Source: Lineus longissimus (taxonomy: Eukaryota; Nemertea; Pilidiophora; Heteronemertea; Lineidae). Taken from it: a DNA stretch of 64,000 nt. Under the pieces are notes generated by a model. That model had not been told where the DNA came from. It did not search any database and saw nothing but the letters and a program-made list of their open reading frames with translations. Below are positions 62,201 through 64,000 of this stretch, piece by piece. The stretch spans positions 9,131,001 through 9,195,000 of the forward strand of contig NC_088308.1 of the NCBI RefSeq assembly GCF_910592395.1. The letters run 5' to 3'. Both the position numbers and the translations under genes were made by a program. Each line of letters begins with the position of its first letter. The first letter of the stretch is position 1.

Positions 62201-63829
62201 GAAATGTCCTGAACACAGAGGTGAAATTGGAGAGATGTCACTGTCCGTAATAAAGAGGGTGTCCTGATTACATAGGCGTCCGCTAAGAGAGGTTGCACTG
62301 GAAATGTATTTTGGATGGTCACAACTTACCTATTCACACACCGTACGTAAGTATTAGGCCATTGTACAAAGTAGTAAAATGGTCAACTCACCATAATTGT
62401 TGTATCTTGTGATCCACTGTATAGTCTGTTACCAAACACGGTCAAGGCCAGTACGATACCAGTGTGACCCTCCATTGTCCTCAGGCACTTGTAGTTAGCG
62501 GACAGATCCCATGTCTGAAAGGGAAAAAATACATGTACATTGACGAAAGTCCAGTAAGAAGTTGGGGTTTTTAGTCCGATATCAATTGGTGAAACTGTTC
62601 TCACCAGCCAGGCCCCTGAGATCTGAATCACAGGTTCTCCTAAGAATGTTAAACGAAACTAAAGGAATCTCTGTAATAAACTCGGGCAGTCGTGGTCCCC
62701 TTAGGCCTGCCAGGCGGCTATAGTGGCCTCTAGGGTGGGGCTCATATAAGTTTGAGGCCGCTGCAGCTGCCCACAGGGTTCAAAGGGTTAAGTTTTTCCA
62801 ATGACAAAAATATGTGTGACTTTTATTTTTACTTTGAGGTTAAAAAACGGCAACGAAAACTTGCCGGTCTACAGTATTCACGGTGGAATTTCTCAGATCA
62901 GATGAGACCTCTTGACTACTGACCTTGATGGTTTTATCTGACGAACCACTGAAAAGGTAATCACCATGCACACACAGACACCAGACTGGACCTTGATGCC
63001 CGACGAATGTACCCTTGCACTTGAAGATTTGCTGTGGATCATACGCTGAAGTGAAAGGAAAATAGACGACATTGTACAGATATGAAATGGCCCGAGATAT
63101 AAGCCCGTAGCCTCTAGTGATATAAGCCGGTAGCCCCTAGAGATATAAGCCCGTAGCCCCTAGAGATATAAGCCCGTAGCCCCTAGAAATATAAGCCGGT
63201 AGCCCCTAGAGATATAAGCCGGTAGCCCCTAGAGATATAAGCCCGTAGCCCCTAGAGATATAAGCCCGTAGCCCCTAGAGATATAAGCCGGTAGCCCCTA
63301 GAGATATAAGCCCGTAGCCCCTAGAGATATAAGCCCGTAGCCCCTAGAGATATAAGCCCGTAGCCCCTAGAGATATAAGCCCCAAGGCTTCACAACATAG
63401 GACTACCACTGTAACAAGTTTTTAGGCAATAGCTCTAGTCATAACGAAACGTGCCACCATCGGCCAATTTATGCTATTTGACCTCTGTGACCTTGAAAAG
63501 AACGTCAAATCAAAAGCAAATATGATATGTCATGTATCGTCATTACACATGTTACATGTACCAACAATAAATATTTGGAGATGGTCGAGCCCTTAGACTA
63601 GTTGGGGAGACATAGCATGTGGTGAAATGACAATTTAGCCAGACCAAAATTTGGTCTCCCAGGTGTCATTTCATGGGGGAGCATATGTACCAAGTTTTAA
63701 TGCAACTTTTACAGCATGTCACCTGCTTCTTACCTCCCATTGCTACATCGTGGTTGAGCCGATTGTTAATATGAGCAAGTTCTTCCTGAACAACTGATCT
63801 GTTCTTGATCTGCTTGTCTTCAACTGTCT
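23195..63829 (-). CDS. TRAF7: E3 ubiquitin-protein ligase TRAF7, C-terminal part
   Basis: TRAF7 is a RING-type ubiquitin ligase whose WD40 propeller binds MEKK3 and other partners in MAPK and NF-kB signalling. Nine minus-strand exons join in frame: 63829-63734, 63045-62924, 62514-62392, 61452-61336, 60848-60732, 60382-60263, 59873-59742, 25009-24890 and 23206-23195 (TAA). They encode the end of the coiled coil and seven WD40 blades. Diagnostic strings are [48 protein letters not shown] and [13 protein letters not shown], all as in human TRAF7 from memory. Seven internal junctions are phase 0, so one exon is one blade. The RING, TRAF-type zinc fingers and most of the coiled coil lie beyond 64000. 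The intron between blades 6 and 7 is 34,732 bp. Confidence 0.96.
23630..23773 (+). mobile_element. MITE M3 copy
   Basis: TA then CAGTAGAACCTCTCTATTAAGG at the left; GGAGGTTCCACTC at the right, slightly mutated. It lies in the last TRAF7 intron. Confidence 0.8.
23879..23995 (+). mobile_element. MITE M2, copy 2
   Basis: Long terminal inverted repeats: GGCTGATATTTATAAAAGAC...GTAAATGCTTTT and the inverse ending TATAAATATTAGCCAA. Core shared with 3853-3979. Confidence 0.8.
24165..24290 (+). repeat. Fragment of ACCTTGAAAAG repeat family R2
   Basis: Contains 'TTTGACCTCGGCGACCTTGAAAAGTAGGTCAAATCAAAA'-type sequence shared with 44935-45060, 47205-47890 and 63425-63570; the fullest copy is described at 47205. 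Confidence 0.65.
24890..25009 (-). CDS. TRAF7: TRAF7 exon: WD40 blade 7
   Basis: [20 protein letters not shown] then [12 protein letters not shown]; acceptor TTTTGTAG, donor AAG|GTAAGA; 40 codons. Confidence 0.96.
25112..25418 (+). mobile_element. piggyBac-type MITE
   Basis: TTAA at 25112-25115 and 25415-25418, with terminal repeats CCTTTTGAATCCC and the inverse GGGATTCAAGAGG. A TTAA target and short CC-starting ends are the hallmark of piggyBac. 307 bp, no transposase. It sits 103 bp inside the giant TRAF7 intron. Confidence 0.75.
25419..26580. other. No recognised feature upstream of the nested gene
   Basis: AT-rich sequence with no coding exon or repeat I can name. The last 150 bp would hold the promoter of the nested plus-strand gene starting at 26581; no TATA box or other core element is clear. 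Confidence 0.4.
26581..26641 (+). CDS. Nested gene exon 1: signal peptide
   Basis: ATG followed by a textbook signal sequence (n-region TGK, hydrophobic [11 protein letters not shown], then CWTQ) and donor CAAG|GTAAGA leaving one base. Confidence 0.6.
26581..54905 (+). CDS. Candidate nested gene: small secreted, prohormone-like protein of unknown family
   Basis: Four plus-strand exons inside TRAF7's 34.7-kb intron join in frame: 26581-26641, 42201-42263, 42390-42548 and 54796-54905, encoding 130 residues; every junction is phase 1. Residues 1-21 are a signal peptide ([20 protein letters not shown] then Ala, satisfying the -3/-1 rule with Thr and Ala). Residues 22-38 end at a Lys39-Arg40 dibasic site. 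N51-D62 fits an EF-hand-like loop (N51, N53, D55, G56, I58, D62). The C-terminus YLEQVGRRR has Gly then three Arg, the pattern for amidation after basic cleavage. The mature part has one Cys. I recognise no family, so function is not assigned. Further phase-1 exons could lie in the long introns (15.6 and 12.2 kb). Confidence 0.5.
26690..26967 (+). repeat. Degenerate tandem repeat with GGGTTGTTGAAAACATTAAC
   Basis: Three to four diverged units of about 80-90 bp (GACTTCTNAAGT, GGGCTGGGTTGTTGAAAACA, CTAAACTGCTTCT), continuing at 27650 beyond the inserted element. The GTTGTTCAAAACATTAA part resembles the ends of MITE family M1. Confidence 0.6.
26968..27646 (+). mobile_element. PIF/Harbinger-type element inserted into a terminal repeat of its own family
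   Basis: The inner element is 26977-27614 with 40-bp terminal inverted repeats (AGCCCGCTACACACGAGGGA...TTAGTTGG). It is flanked by TTA at 26974-26976 and 27615-27617. Outside, AGCCCG (26968-26973) + TTA + CACACGAGGGACTTCTCACC (27618 on) reconstitutes another copy of the same terminal repeat. The interior (27194-27400) reads [18 protein letters not shown], which resembles the N-terminal RRxWVRPW...RxxGAY block of PIF/Harbinger transposases, but the frame lacks the catalytic domain. Confidence 0.75.
28181..28462 (+). mobile_element. MITE M3 copy
   Basis: TA then CAGTAGAACCTCTCTATCAA; right end GGGAGGTTCCATTG. 282 bp, with an internal segment unlike other copies. Confidence 0.75.
28590..28805 (-). 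mobile_element. tRNA-derived SINE S2, fragment
   Basis: Shares 'TCTTTTGCTTGCCCTGACATAGAC' and 'TTTTAGTTTCTTGAAAGCCAC' with 35610-35890 and 61095-61318. The tRNA-like head at the right end is degenerate. Confidence 0.6.
28870..30070. other. Intronic stretch without recognised feature
   Basis: AT-rich, stop-dense in all frames. A 26-bp direct duplication (GTAGCCAAGAGTTGAAGAGA...) lies just before it at about 28818-28870. Nothing else is supportable. Confidence 0.4.
30076..30245 (+). mobile_element. MITE M3 copy
   Basis: AACCTCTCTATTAAGGACAC at the left and GAGAGGTTCCACTG followed by TA at the right. Confidence 0.8.
30722..30869 (+). mobile_element. mariner-type MITE M4, complete
   Basis: TA-flanked on both sides; CAGTCCAGATCACAATTGAC and the inverse GTCAATTGTGACTTGGACTG. 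The interior contains CACTGACGC and GTTGCGC words. Sister copy at 36345-36529. Confidence 0.85.
30880..31050 (+). mobile_element. Degenerate tRNA-derived SINE
   Basis: AGGCTCATAATCAGGAAATTG and GTGGGTTTATCTTCTGG look like a decayed tRNA head, followed by CATTGAGCAAGATACTTAACCC, common in SINE bodies, and TAAATAGCTC. Confidence 0.45.
32213..32805 (+). repeat. Minisatellite, 30-bp unit
   Basis: About 19 units of 'GTTGCCATCAGTCAACAAGTTTGTTAATAT' with AACTATT/AACAAGT and GATG/GTTG/GTTGT variants. The 10-residue-periodic open frame is a by-product of the 30-bp length. Confidence 0.97.
33438..34412 (+). mobile_element. MITE M1 copy 2, split by an 808-bp insertion
   Basis: Left part 33438-33558 and right part 34367-34412 align to the complete copy at 547-704. 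CCATTAG occurs at both break points (33552-33558 and 34367-34373), a 7-bp target duplication flanking an 808-bp insert that itself contains a piggyBac-type MITE. Confidence 0.7.
33949..34269 (+). mobile_element. piggyBac-type MITE inside the insert
   Basis: TTAA at both ends; left ACCCTTTCAAGAC, right inverse GTCCTGAAAGGG. The left end has one extra A. Non-coding. Confidence 0.65.
35610..35890 (-). mobile_element. tRNA-derived SINE S2, fuller copy
   Basis: On the minus strand the element begins with a tRNA-like head (GAGCTCATAATCAGGAGTTA and B-box-like GGGTTTCGACTC). It continues to TGCCAGGGCAAGCAAAAGAC and CCCCACCAAGTGG, shared with 61095-61318. Confidence 0.65.
36182..36930 (+). mobile_element. 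Non-LTR retrotransposon fragment (RTE-like endonuclease/reverse transcriptase, C-terminal part)
   Basis: With frameshifts and one nested insertion the plus strand reads [47 protein letters not shown], and [18 protein letters not shown]. FxYLG, GSETW and WxWIGHTLRK are the standard C-terminal blocks of this retrotransposon protein group. Stops and frame breaks show it is dead. Confidence 0.8.
36345..36529 (+). mobile_element. mariner-type MITE M4 nested in the LINE
   Basis: CAGTCCAAATCACACTTGAC and the inverse GTCAATTGTGACTTGGACTG. TA precedes it and CA (mutated TA) follows. Removing it restores the LINE frame from GGTDND to EIRIQKAR. Confidence 0.85.
38612..38790 (+). mobile_element. tRNA-derived SINE S3
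   Basis: GTGGCTTAGGTCTTGGACTA (A-box-like) and CTGGTGCGATCCCCACTG (B-box-like), followed by a body with GCGGCCACGCCAAGAGGAC. Related to 11037-11150. Confidence 0.6.
38816..39607 (+). mobile_element. Tc1/mariner-type non-autonomous element, 792 bp
   Basis: Flanked by TA on both sides; the 28-bp ends CAGTTGTGCTCATAAGTATT + CATACCCC are perfect inverted repeats. The interior is AT-rich with repeated GATATTTTC/GAAAATATC words and no transposase frame. Confidence 0.9.
39620..41690. other. Intronic stretch, mostly featureless
   Basis: No coding exon seen. At about 40918-41010 there is a weak tRNA-like SINE relic (GATCCCAGGTTTGATTCCCAG). The rest is unremarkable AT-rich intron. Confidence 0.4.
41704..42200 (+). 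repeat. 69-bp tandem array of decoy 3' splice sites before nested-gene exon 2
   Basis: About seven units, plus the functional end, of 69 bp (one of 74 bp). Each contains TTTATCTTCCAG (a complete acceptor) followed by the first 27 bases of exon 2 (CCGGTCCCAACCAGCCCAGC...) and then an unrelated AT-rich piece. In the gene's phase each decoy exon would stop within about 12 codons (TAG or TAA after the Tyr-Ile-Thr-like end). The last two units share CCATTCCC with the real exon. Confidence 0.85.
42201..42263 (+). CDS. Nested gene exon 2
   Basis: Acceptor TTTATCTTCCAG at 42200, donor CAG|GTGAGT at 42263; 63 bp, phase 1 in and out. In that phase it reads [20 protein letters not shown]. In phase 0 it would read a Thr/Ser/Pro-rich string ([20 protein letters not shown]), which does not fit its neighbours. 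Confidence 0.5.
42390..42548 (+). CDS. Nested gene exon 3: EF-hand-like loop
   Basis: Acceptor ATACACAG at 42389 (weak pyrimidine tract), donor TATG|GTATGT at 42548; phase 1 on both sides. Contains [12 protein letters not shown], then amphipathic charged sequence ending AWLLHY. Only this frame is open across the whole exon. Confidence 0.5.
43107..43220 (+). repeat. Two outlying copies of the 69-bp splice-site repeat
   Basis: TTTATCTTCCAGCCGGTCGC and TTTATCTTCCAGCAGGTCCC, each followed by AACCAGCCCAGCAG, lie downstream of exon 3 in the nested gene's last intron. Confidence 0.8.
44650..44859 (-). repeat. Dispersed repeat R1, copy 3
   Basis: Starts TTAAAGGCCTACACCGTTCG and ends CTATTTAACTGGACCACAA, the exact inverse of the first 19 bases of the window. 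Confidence 0.75.
44935..45060 (+). repeat. R2 repeat fragment
   Basis: Contains CCATGACCTTGAAAAGTAGG + TCAAATCGAA followed by a GTAATGTAGAC segment like that at 24165. Confidence 0.6.
46091..46105 (+). repeat. Homopolymer of 15 C
   Basis: Uninterrupted C run; length may be unreliable in any assembly. Confidence 0.95.
46355..46483 (+). mobile_element. MITE M3, best-defined copy
   Basis: 129 bp, flanked by TA on both sides; left CAGTAAAACCTCTATATTAA, right GAGGTGCCACTG. Internal 'TCCTTAATAGAGAGG' is itself an inverted copy of the end, giving the family a foldback character. TA duplication indicates mariner-type mobilisation. Confidence 0.85.
46658..47170 (-). mobile_element. Endonuclease (AP-endonuclease/EEP fold) fragment from a transposable element
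   Basis: A 170-codon minus-strand frame contains [10 protein letters not shown], a catalytic-type [18 protein letters not shown] and the closing [12 protein letters not shown] motif, with a stop seven residues later. LINE endonucleases sit at the N-terminus and are followed by reverse transcriptase. Here the protein ends right after SDH, which is how the C-terminal endonuclease of Helentron-type Helitrons ends. No helicase or Rep motif remains upstream, so this is a fragment. Confidence 0.75.
47205..47890 (+). repeat. R2 repeat, longest copy
   Basis: Two related halves, each with TTTGGCCCCCTGGTGGCCAA-like and GACCTTGAAAAG words plus 'GGTTAAGAAACGTGCCAC'. It ends CAACGACGACGGACACTGCG + GTATTGTATAGACTCCCCTA, the sort of terminus seen on abundant non-autonomous elements in marine invertebrates. 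Non-coding. Confidence 0.65.
47891..49224. other. Intronic stretch with small open frames, nothing assigned
   Basis: An 81-codon plus frame (48055-48300) has protein-like composition but no recognised motif, splice context or homology I can name; I do not call it a gene. Confidence 0.35.
49225..49358 (+). repeat. 134-bp duplicated segment, copy A
   Basis: ACGATTTCACTACGATGTTT ... GACAGGCGTGCA is repeated almost exactly at 50613-50746, 1.39 kb downstream in the same orientation. Confidence 0.85.
50613..50746 (+). repeat. 134-bp duplicated segment, copy B
   Basis: Near-identical to 49225-49358. Both are accompanied by GATAAAGTTA...GGGGTCTCTCAC segments (49808 and 50275), suggesting tandem duplication inside a larger element that ends near GCCTACCTAGCTGC (51001). 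Confidence 0.8.
51273..51334 (+). repeat. Perfect 25-bp hairpin
   Basis: TGTTGACTGTGCTTTAAGAG + AGACT is followed after a 12-bp loop by its exact inverse. The left arm and its flank are also present at about 50890-50950 without the right arm. Confidence 0.9.
51645..52066 (+). mobile_element. DNA transposon-type MITE with perfect 32-bp TIRs
   Basis: CCATGTAGAATTAGCGGAAT + GAGCGGATTCTG at 51658-51689 is exactly inverted at 52026-52057. CCTTGATTA at 51645-51653 and 52058-52066 looks like a 9-bp target duplication. The interior contains two 62-bp direct repeats (51797-51917, TTAAGCCATGACT...). Non-coding. Confidence 0.85.
52161..52588 (+). mobile_element. Foldback element with about 120-bp arms
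   Basis: TGGATCACTCACCAATAAGA and the following about 100 bases (including GATGGGTAGAGCCTAAA) are inverted in the right arm, ending TTATTGGTGAGTGGATCCA. The right arm is interrupted by the MITE at 52481-52566. Confidence 0.85.
52481..52566 (+). mobile_element. 86-bp MITE nested in the foldback arm
   Basis: CACCTCGGGAAAAGTCAGAA and its exact inverse; ATCT on both sides (52477-52480, 52567-52570) marks the target duplication. Removing it repairs the foldback arm. Confidence 0.85.
53556..53690 (+). mobile_element. MITE M3, left part
   Basis: TA then CAGTGGAACCTCCCTTAGCG and 'TAGTTTTGGTCC'; right end absent. Confidence 0.75.
54549..54652 (+). repeat. Dispersed repeat R1, partial copy 4
   Basis: Matches the segment TACACAATG ... 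TTCAATTACAAATTTTGAATTTGTAACGAATGGCATAGGC of the family. Confidence 0.65.
54796..54905 (+). CDS. Nested gene exon 4: C-terminus
   Basis: Strong acceptor (TTTATCTTTATCTTTTCAG). Entering in phase 1, as exon 3 requires, it reads [20 protein letters not shown] ... [10 protein letters not shown] and stops at TAA. Third codon positions are mostly T or C, as expected for coding. Phase 0 gives a different, hydrophobic open frame. Confidence 0.5.
55030..55530 (+). repeat. Minisatellite, about 25-bp unit
   Basis: About 19 irregular units of AACACTGGAAACACCAACTG + TTTA, grading into GTAACACCAGTAACACC. It follows the last exon of the nested gene by about 125 bp, so it may lie in its 3' UTR. Confidence 0.9.
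55540..57120. other. Intronic stretch without recognised gene
   Basis: Stop-dense; AATAAA at about 55906 and 56109 could end the nested gene's transcript but this is speculative. No named repeat. Confidence 0.35.
57131..57411 (+). mobile_element. MITE M3 with internal duplication
   Basis: TA, CAGTGGAACCTCCCTTAGCG at the left and GAGAGGTTCTACTG at the right. About 98 bp containing TTTTGGTCC(C/G)GAATTGGCTG and 'GGACACTATTAAGGACAGC' occur twice in tandem inside. Confidence 0.85.
57630..57807 (+). mobile_element. MITE M3 copy
   Basis: CAGTGGAACCTCCCTTAGCG to AGAGGGGTTCTACTG, then TA. It lies 218 bp from the previous copy in the same orientation. Confidence 0.85.
57808..59741. other. Intron start next to TRAF7 blade 6, no recognised feature
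   Basis: No coding exon, tandem repeat or TIR element could be supported here. Confidence 0.4.
59742..59873 (-). CDS. TRAF7: TRAF7 exon: WD40 blade 6
   Basis: [20 protein letters not shown] then [12 protein letters not shown]; acceptor GTTTCAG, donor AGG|GTAAGT; 44 codons. Its donor opens the 34.7-kb intron. Confidence 0.95.
60263..60382 (-). CDS. TRAF7: TRAF7 exon: WD40 blade 5
   Basis: [20 protein letters not shown] then [13 protein letters not shown]; acceptor ATTTTCAG, donor CAT|GTAAGT; 40 codons. Confidence 0.95.
60732..60848 (-). CDS. TRAF7: TRAF7 exon: WD40 blade 4
   Basis: [20 protein letters not shown] then [10 protein letters not shown]; acceptor GTTCCAG, donor AAG|GTGAGA; 39 codons. 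Confidence 0.95.
61095..61318 (-). mobile_element. tRNA-derived SINE S2, best copy
   Basis: On the minus strand: TAGCCTAGTGGTTAACACTG (A box) and GGGAGAACCCAGG (B box), body GGCGTGGCTTTCAAGGAACT, then CCAGGGCAGGTTAAAGACCC and CACCAAGTGAG. It ends 18 bp from TRAF7 blade 3. Confidence 0.75.
61336..61452 (-). CDS. TRAF7: TRAF7 exon: WD40 blade 3
   Basis: [20 protein letters not shown] then [11 protein letters not shown]; acceptor TTGCAG, donor AAG|GTGGGT; 39 codons. Confidence 0.95.
61527..61853 (+). repeat. Minisatellite, 25-bp palindromic unit
   Basis: About 13 units of AGTGTTTTGAAACACTATGT + AGTGT. AGTGTTT and AAACACT are inverted around a two-base centre, so every unit can form a hairpin. 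In a TRAF7 intron. Confidence 0.97.
61954..62161 (+). repeat. Dispersed repeat R1, copy 5
   Basis: CCAGGAAAATAGAAATGCAG ... 'AATGAACAGCGTTGGCCTTTAA'; same orientation as copy 1. Confidence 0.75.
62204..62300 (+). mobile_element. MITE M3, right part
   Basis: Contains GTGTCCTGATTACATAGGCG and ends GAGAGGTTGCACTG; left end missing. Confidence 0.7.
62392..62514 (-). CDS. TRAF7: TRAF7 exon: WD40 blade 2
   Basis: [20 protein letters not shown] then [11 protein letters not shown]; acceptor TTTCAG, donor ATG|GTGAGT; 41 codons, phase 0. Confidence 0.94.
62924..63045 (-). CDS. TRAF7: TRAF7 exon: WD40 blade 1
   Basis: [20 protein letters not shown] then [11 protein letters not shown]. Acceptor CACTTCAG, donor AAG|GTCAGT. 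Nearly identical to the vertebrate blade as remembered. Confidence 0.95.
63095..63383 (+). repeat. Minisatellite, 23-bp unit
   Basis: About 12.5 units of AGATATAAGCCCGTAGCCCC + TAG, with CCCG and CCGG variants interspersed. It starts 50 bp from the acceptor side of TRAF7 blade 1. Confidence 0.97.
63425..63570 (+). repeat. R2 repeat fragment
   Basis: AACGAAACGTGCCACCATCG and CTGTGACCTTGAAAAGAACG match the second half of the copy at 47205-47890. Confidence 0.7.
63734..63829 (-). CDS. TRAF7: TRAF7 exon: end of coiled coil
   Basis: Acceptor ACATTGCAG, donor GGAG|GTAAGA. Reads [20 protein letters not shown]. The last base joins CG of the next exon to give Ala before YDPQQIF, matching the TRAF7 junction between coiled coil and propeller. 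Confidence 0.88.
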
Positions 63830-64000
63830 CTGCAATGTTAACGAAGGAAGGCCACATGAAAAAAAGTGATTGTTGATTGTCACACGCAGGGGGTAAAGGA
63901 TTATCTTTGGGAGGGGGGGAGCAATGTAACAATTTTCGAAATTTTTATGGCCAAAATCATTTTTTGGTGACTTCCGGGAAGGCATTCCCCGGCCCTCGCT

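Overview
The window is animal nuclear DNA: interrupted genes with GT-AG introns, one protein domain per exon, kilobase-scale introns, and dense tRNA-derived SINEs, LINE fragments, MITEs and minisatellites. Recognisable proteins plus the repeat types suggest a marine invertebrate. I cannot fix the phylum from the sequence; frequent TAGGCCTA-like and TACATGTA-like words fit several marine groups.

Layout. (1) 288-3182, minus: the 5' part of a coiled-coil gene that runs off the left edge; its first coiled coil resembles the N-terminus of TNIP1/ABIN-1. (2) 3183-8378: a divergent intergenic region with MITEs and a large tandem array (about 6836-8000) that looks like a decayed C2H2 zinc-finger array on the minus strand. 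(3) 9080-15685, plus: a complete eight-exon gene for PTCD1, a mitochondrial pentatricopeptide-repeat RNA-binding protein, preceded by a probable non-coding leader exon and followed by a poly(A) signal. (4) 15686-23194: tail-to-tail intergenic space holding three stacked minisatellites, a LINE tail, small DNA transposons and an intact tRNA-SINE with a 17-bp target duplication. (5) 23195-63829, minus: the C-terminal half of TRAF7, with the end of its coiled coil, seven WD40 blades encoded by seven exons, and a last exon of only three codons. Its RING and zinc-finger exons lie beyond the right edge.

The intron between TRAF7 blades 6 and 7 is 34.7 kb long. On its opposite strand it appears to carry a four-exon gene (26581-54905) not obvious from any single reading frame: signal peptide, short segment ending in a Lys-Arg site, an EF-hand-like acidic loop, and a C-terminus ending Gly-Arg-Arg-Arg. 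All internal exon junctions are phase 1. I do not recognise the family; it reads like a small secreted protein or prohormone. The 3' splice site of its second exon is preceded by a 69-bp tandem array that copies the splice acceptor and the first 27 bases of the exon about eight times.

The rest of the giant intron is mostly repeats, many nested: a PIF/Harbinger-type element inserted into the terminal repeat of its own family, mariner-type MITEs inside a LINE, a MITE inside a foldback element, and piggyBac-type MITEs with TTAA ends. The commonest family is a TA-flanked MITE containing 'ATTAAGGACA' (ten copies). All gene models are read by eye from splice signals, phase and similarity remembered from known families; no alignment or transcript was available.
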